64,000 nt of DNA from Hofstenia miamia. Lineage: Eukaryota; Xenacoelomorpha; Acoela. Made by a program: the position numbers and the translations under genes. The stretch is from contig SCFE01000005.1 in the NCBI GenBank assembly GCA_004352715.1, positions 3,816,122 through 3,880,121 of the forward strand. The letters run 5' to 3'. This document shows, piece after piece, positions 63,437-64,000 of the stretch (positions are counted from its first letter, which is position 1; each line of letters opens with the position of its first letter). The notes under the pieces are model-generated. The model saw only the letters and a program-made list of their open reading frames with translations. It did no database searches and was not told where the DNA came from.

Positions 63437-64000
63437 NNNNNNNNNNNNNNNNNNNNNNNNNNNNNNNNNNNNNNNNNNNNNNNNNNNNNNNNNNNNNNNN
63501 NNNNNNNNNNNNNNNNNNNNNNNNNNNNNNNNNNNNNNNNNNNNNNNNNNNNNNNNNNNNNNNNNNNNNNNNNNNNNNNNNNNNNNNNNNNNNNNNNNNN
63601 NNNNNNNNNNNNNNNNNNNNNNNNNNNNNNNNNNNNNNNNNNNNNNNNNNNNNNNNNNNNNNNNNNNNNNNNNNNNNNNNNNNNNNNNNNNNNNNNNNNN
63701 NNNNNNNNNNNNNNNNNNNNNNNNNNNNNNNNNNNNNNNNNNNNNNNNNNNNNNNNNNNNNNNNNNNNNNNNNNNNNNNNNNNNNNNNNNNNNNNNNNNN
63801 NNNNNNNNNNNNNNNNNNNNNNNNNNNNNNNNNNNNNNNNNNNNNNNNNNNNNNNNNNNNNNNNNNNNNNNNNNNNNNNNNNNNNNNNNNNNNNNNNNNN
63901 NNNNNNNNNNNNNNNNNNNNNNNNNNNNNNNNNNNNNNNNNNNNNNNNNNNNNNNNNNNNNNNNNNNNNNNNNNNNNNNNNNNNNNNNNNNNNNNNNNNN
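63437..64000. other. Assembly gap, 564 N to window end
   Basis: Unknown sequence. Confidence 0.99.

Overview
The window is a piece of an AT-rich invertebrate animal genome. It has spliced nuclear-type genes with GT-AG introns, many animal-style retroelements and DNA transposons, and TA and TAA microsatellites. The species cannot be named from the sequence. The only host gene I can support is the 3' part of PI4KB (phosphatidylinositol 4-kinase beta): five minus-strand exons between 45798 and 56219, with matching splice phases and a clean stop. Its 5' exons are not recognised. Almost everything else is mobile DNA in various states of decay.

Layout. 552-10450 is a Ty3/gypsy-like LTR element on the plus strand (element A). 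It ends exactly inside the pol extension of a second, diverged gypsy-like element on the minus strand (element B, 10451 to about 17100). 17849-24620 holds a LINE tail, a piggyBac relic with a TTAA-type end, a LINE endonuclease/RT fragment, a Dong/R4-like LINE placed next to a (TAA)n tract, a 1-kb gap, a probable Penelope-like tail and an L2-like tail. 24640-36840 is a CR1-like LINE split by a third gypsy-like element (element C, minus strand, about 27822-36265). 36993-45000 holds an L2-like RT, P/THAP9-like and hAT-like transposase pieces, a fold-back element with a nested hairpin, and a 1.9-kb element with repeated TTCACACA motifs. PI4KB follows. Two Tc1-like relics and a 564-base gap close the window.

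The most interesting content is the gypsy clade of A, B and C. All three place the gag stop codon directly after a TTTAAAY heptamer, followed by N5-GGAG-N6-CTCC, with protease in the -1 frame. This is a strong candidate for programmed -1 frameshifting. Element A carries the signal twice, in successive frames, because it contains an extra tract that is identical over 141 bp to element C. Downstream of integrase the elements carry an in-frame peptide repeat array (QLKG type in A and C, DNSL type in B). They then carry a large C-terminal Pol extension of unknown function whose start is shared by all three. Element C has lost nearly all of that extension by a deletion whose A-side endpoints share a short near-match.

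Caution about the assembly: four short gaps (at 7127, 15796, 53071 and 57198) are flanked by repeated sequence (432, 568, about 144 and 116 bp). These look like unmerged contig ends rather than biology.
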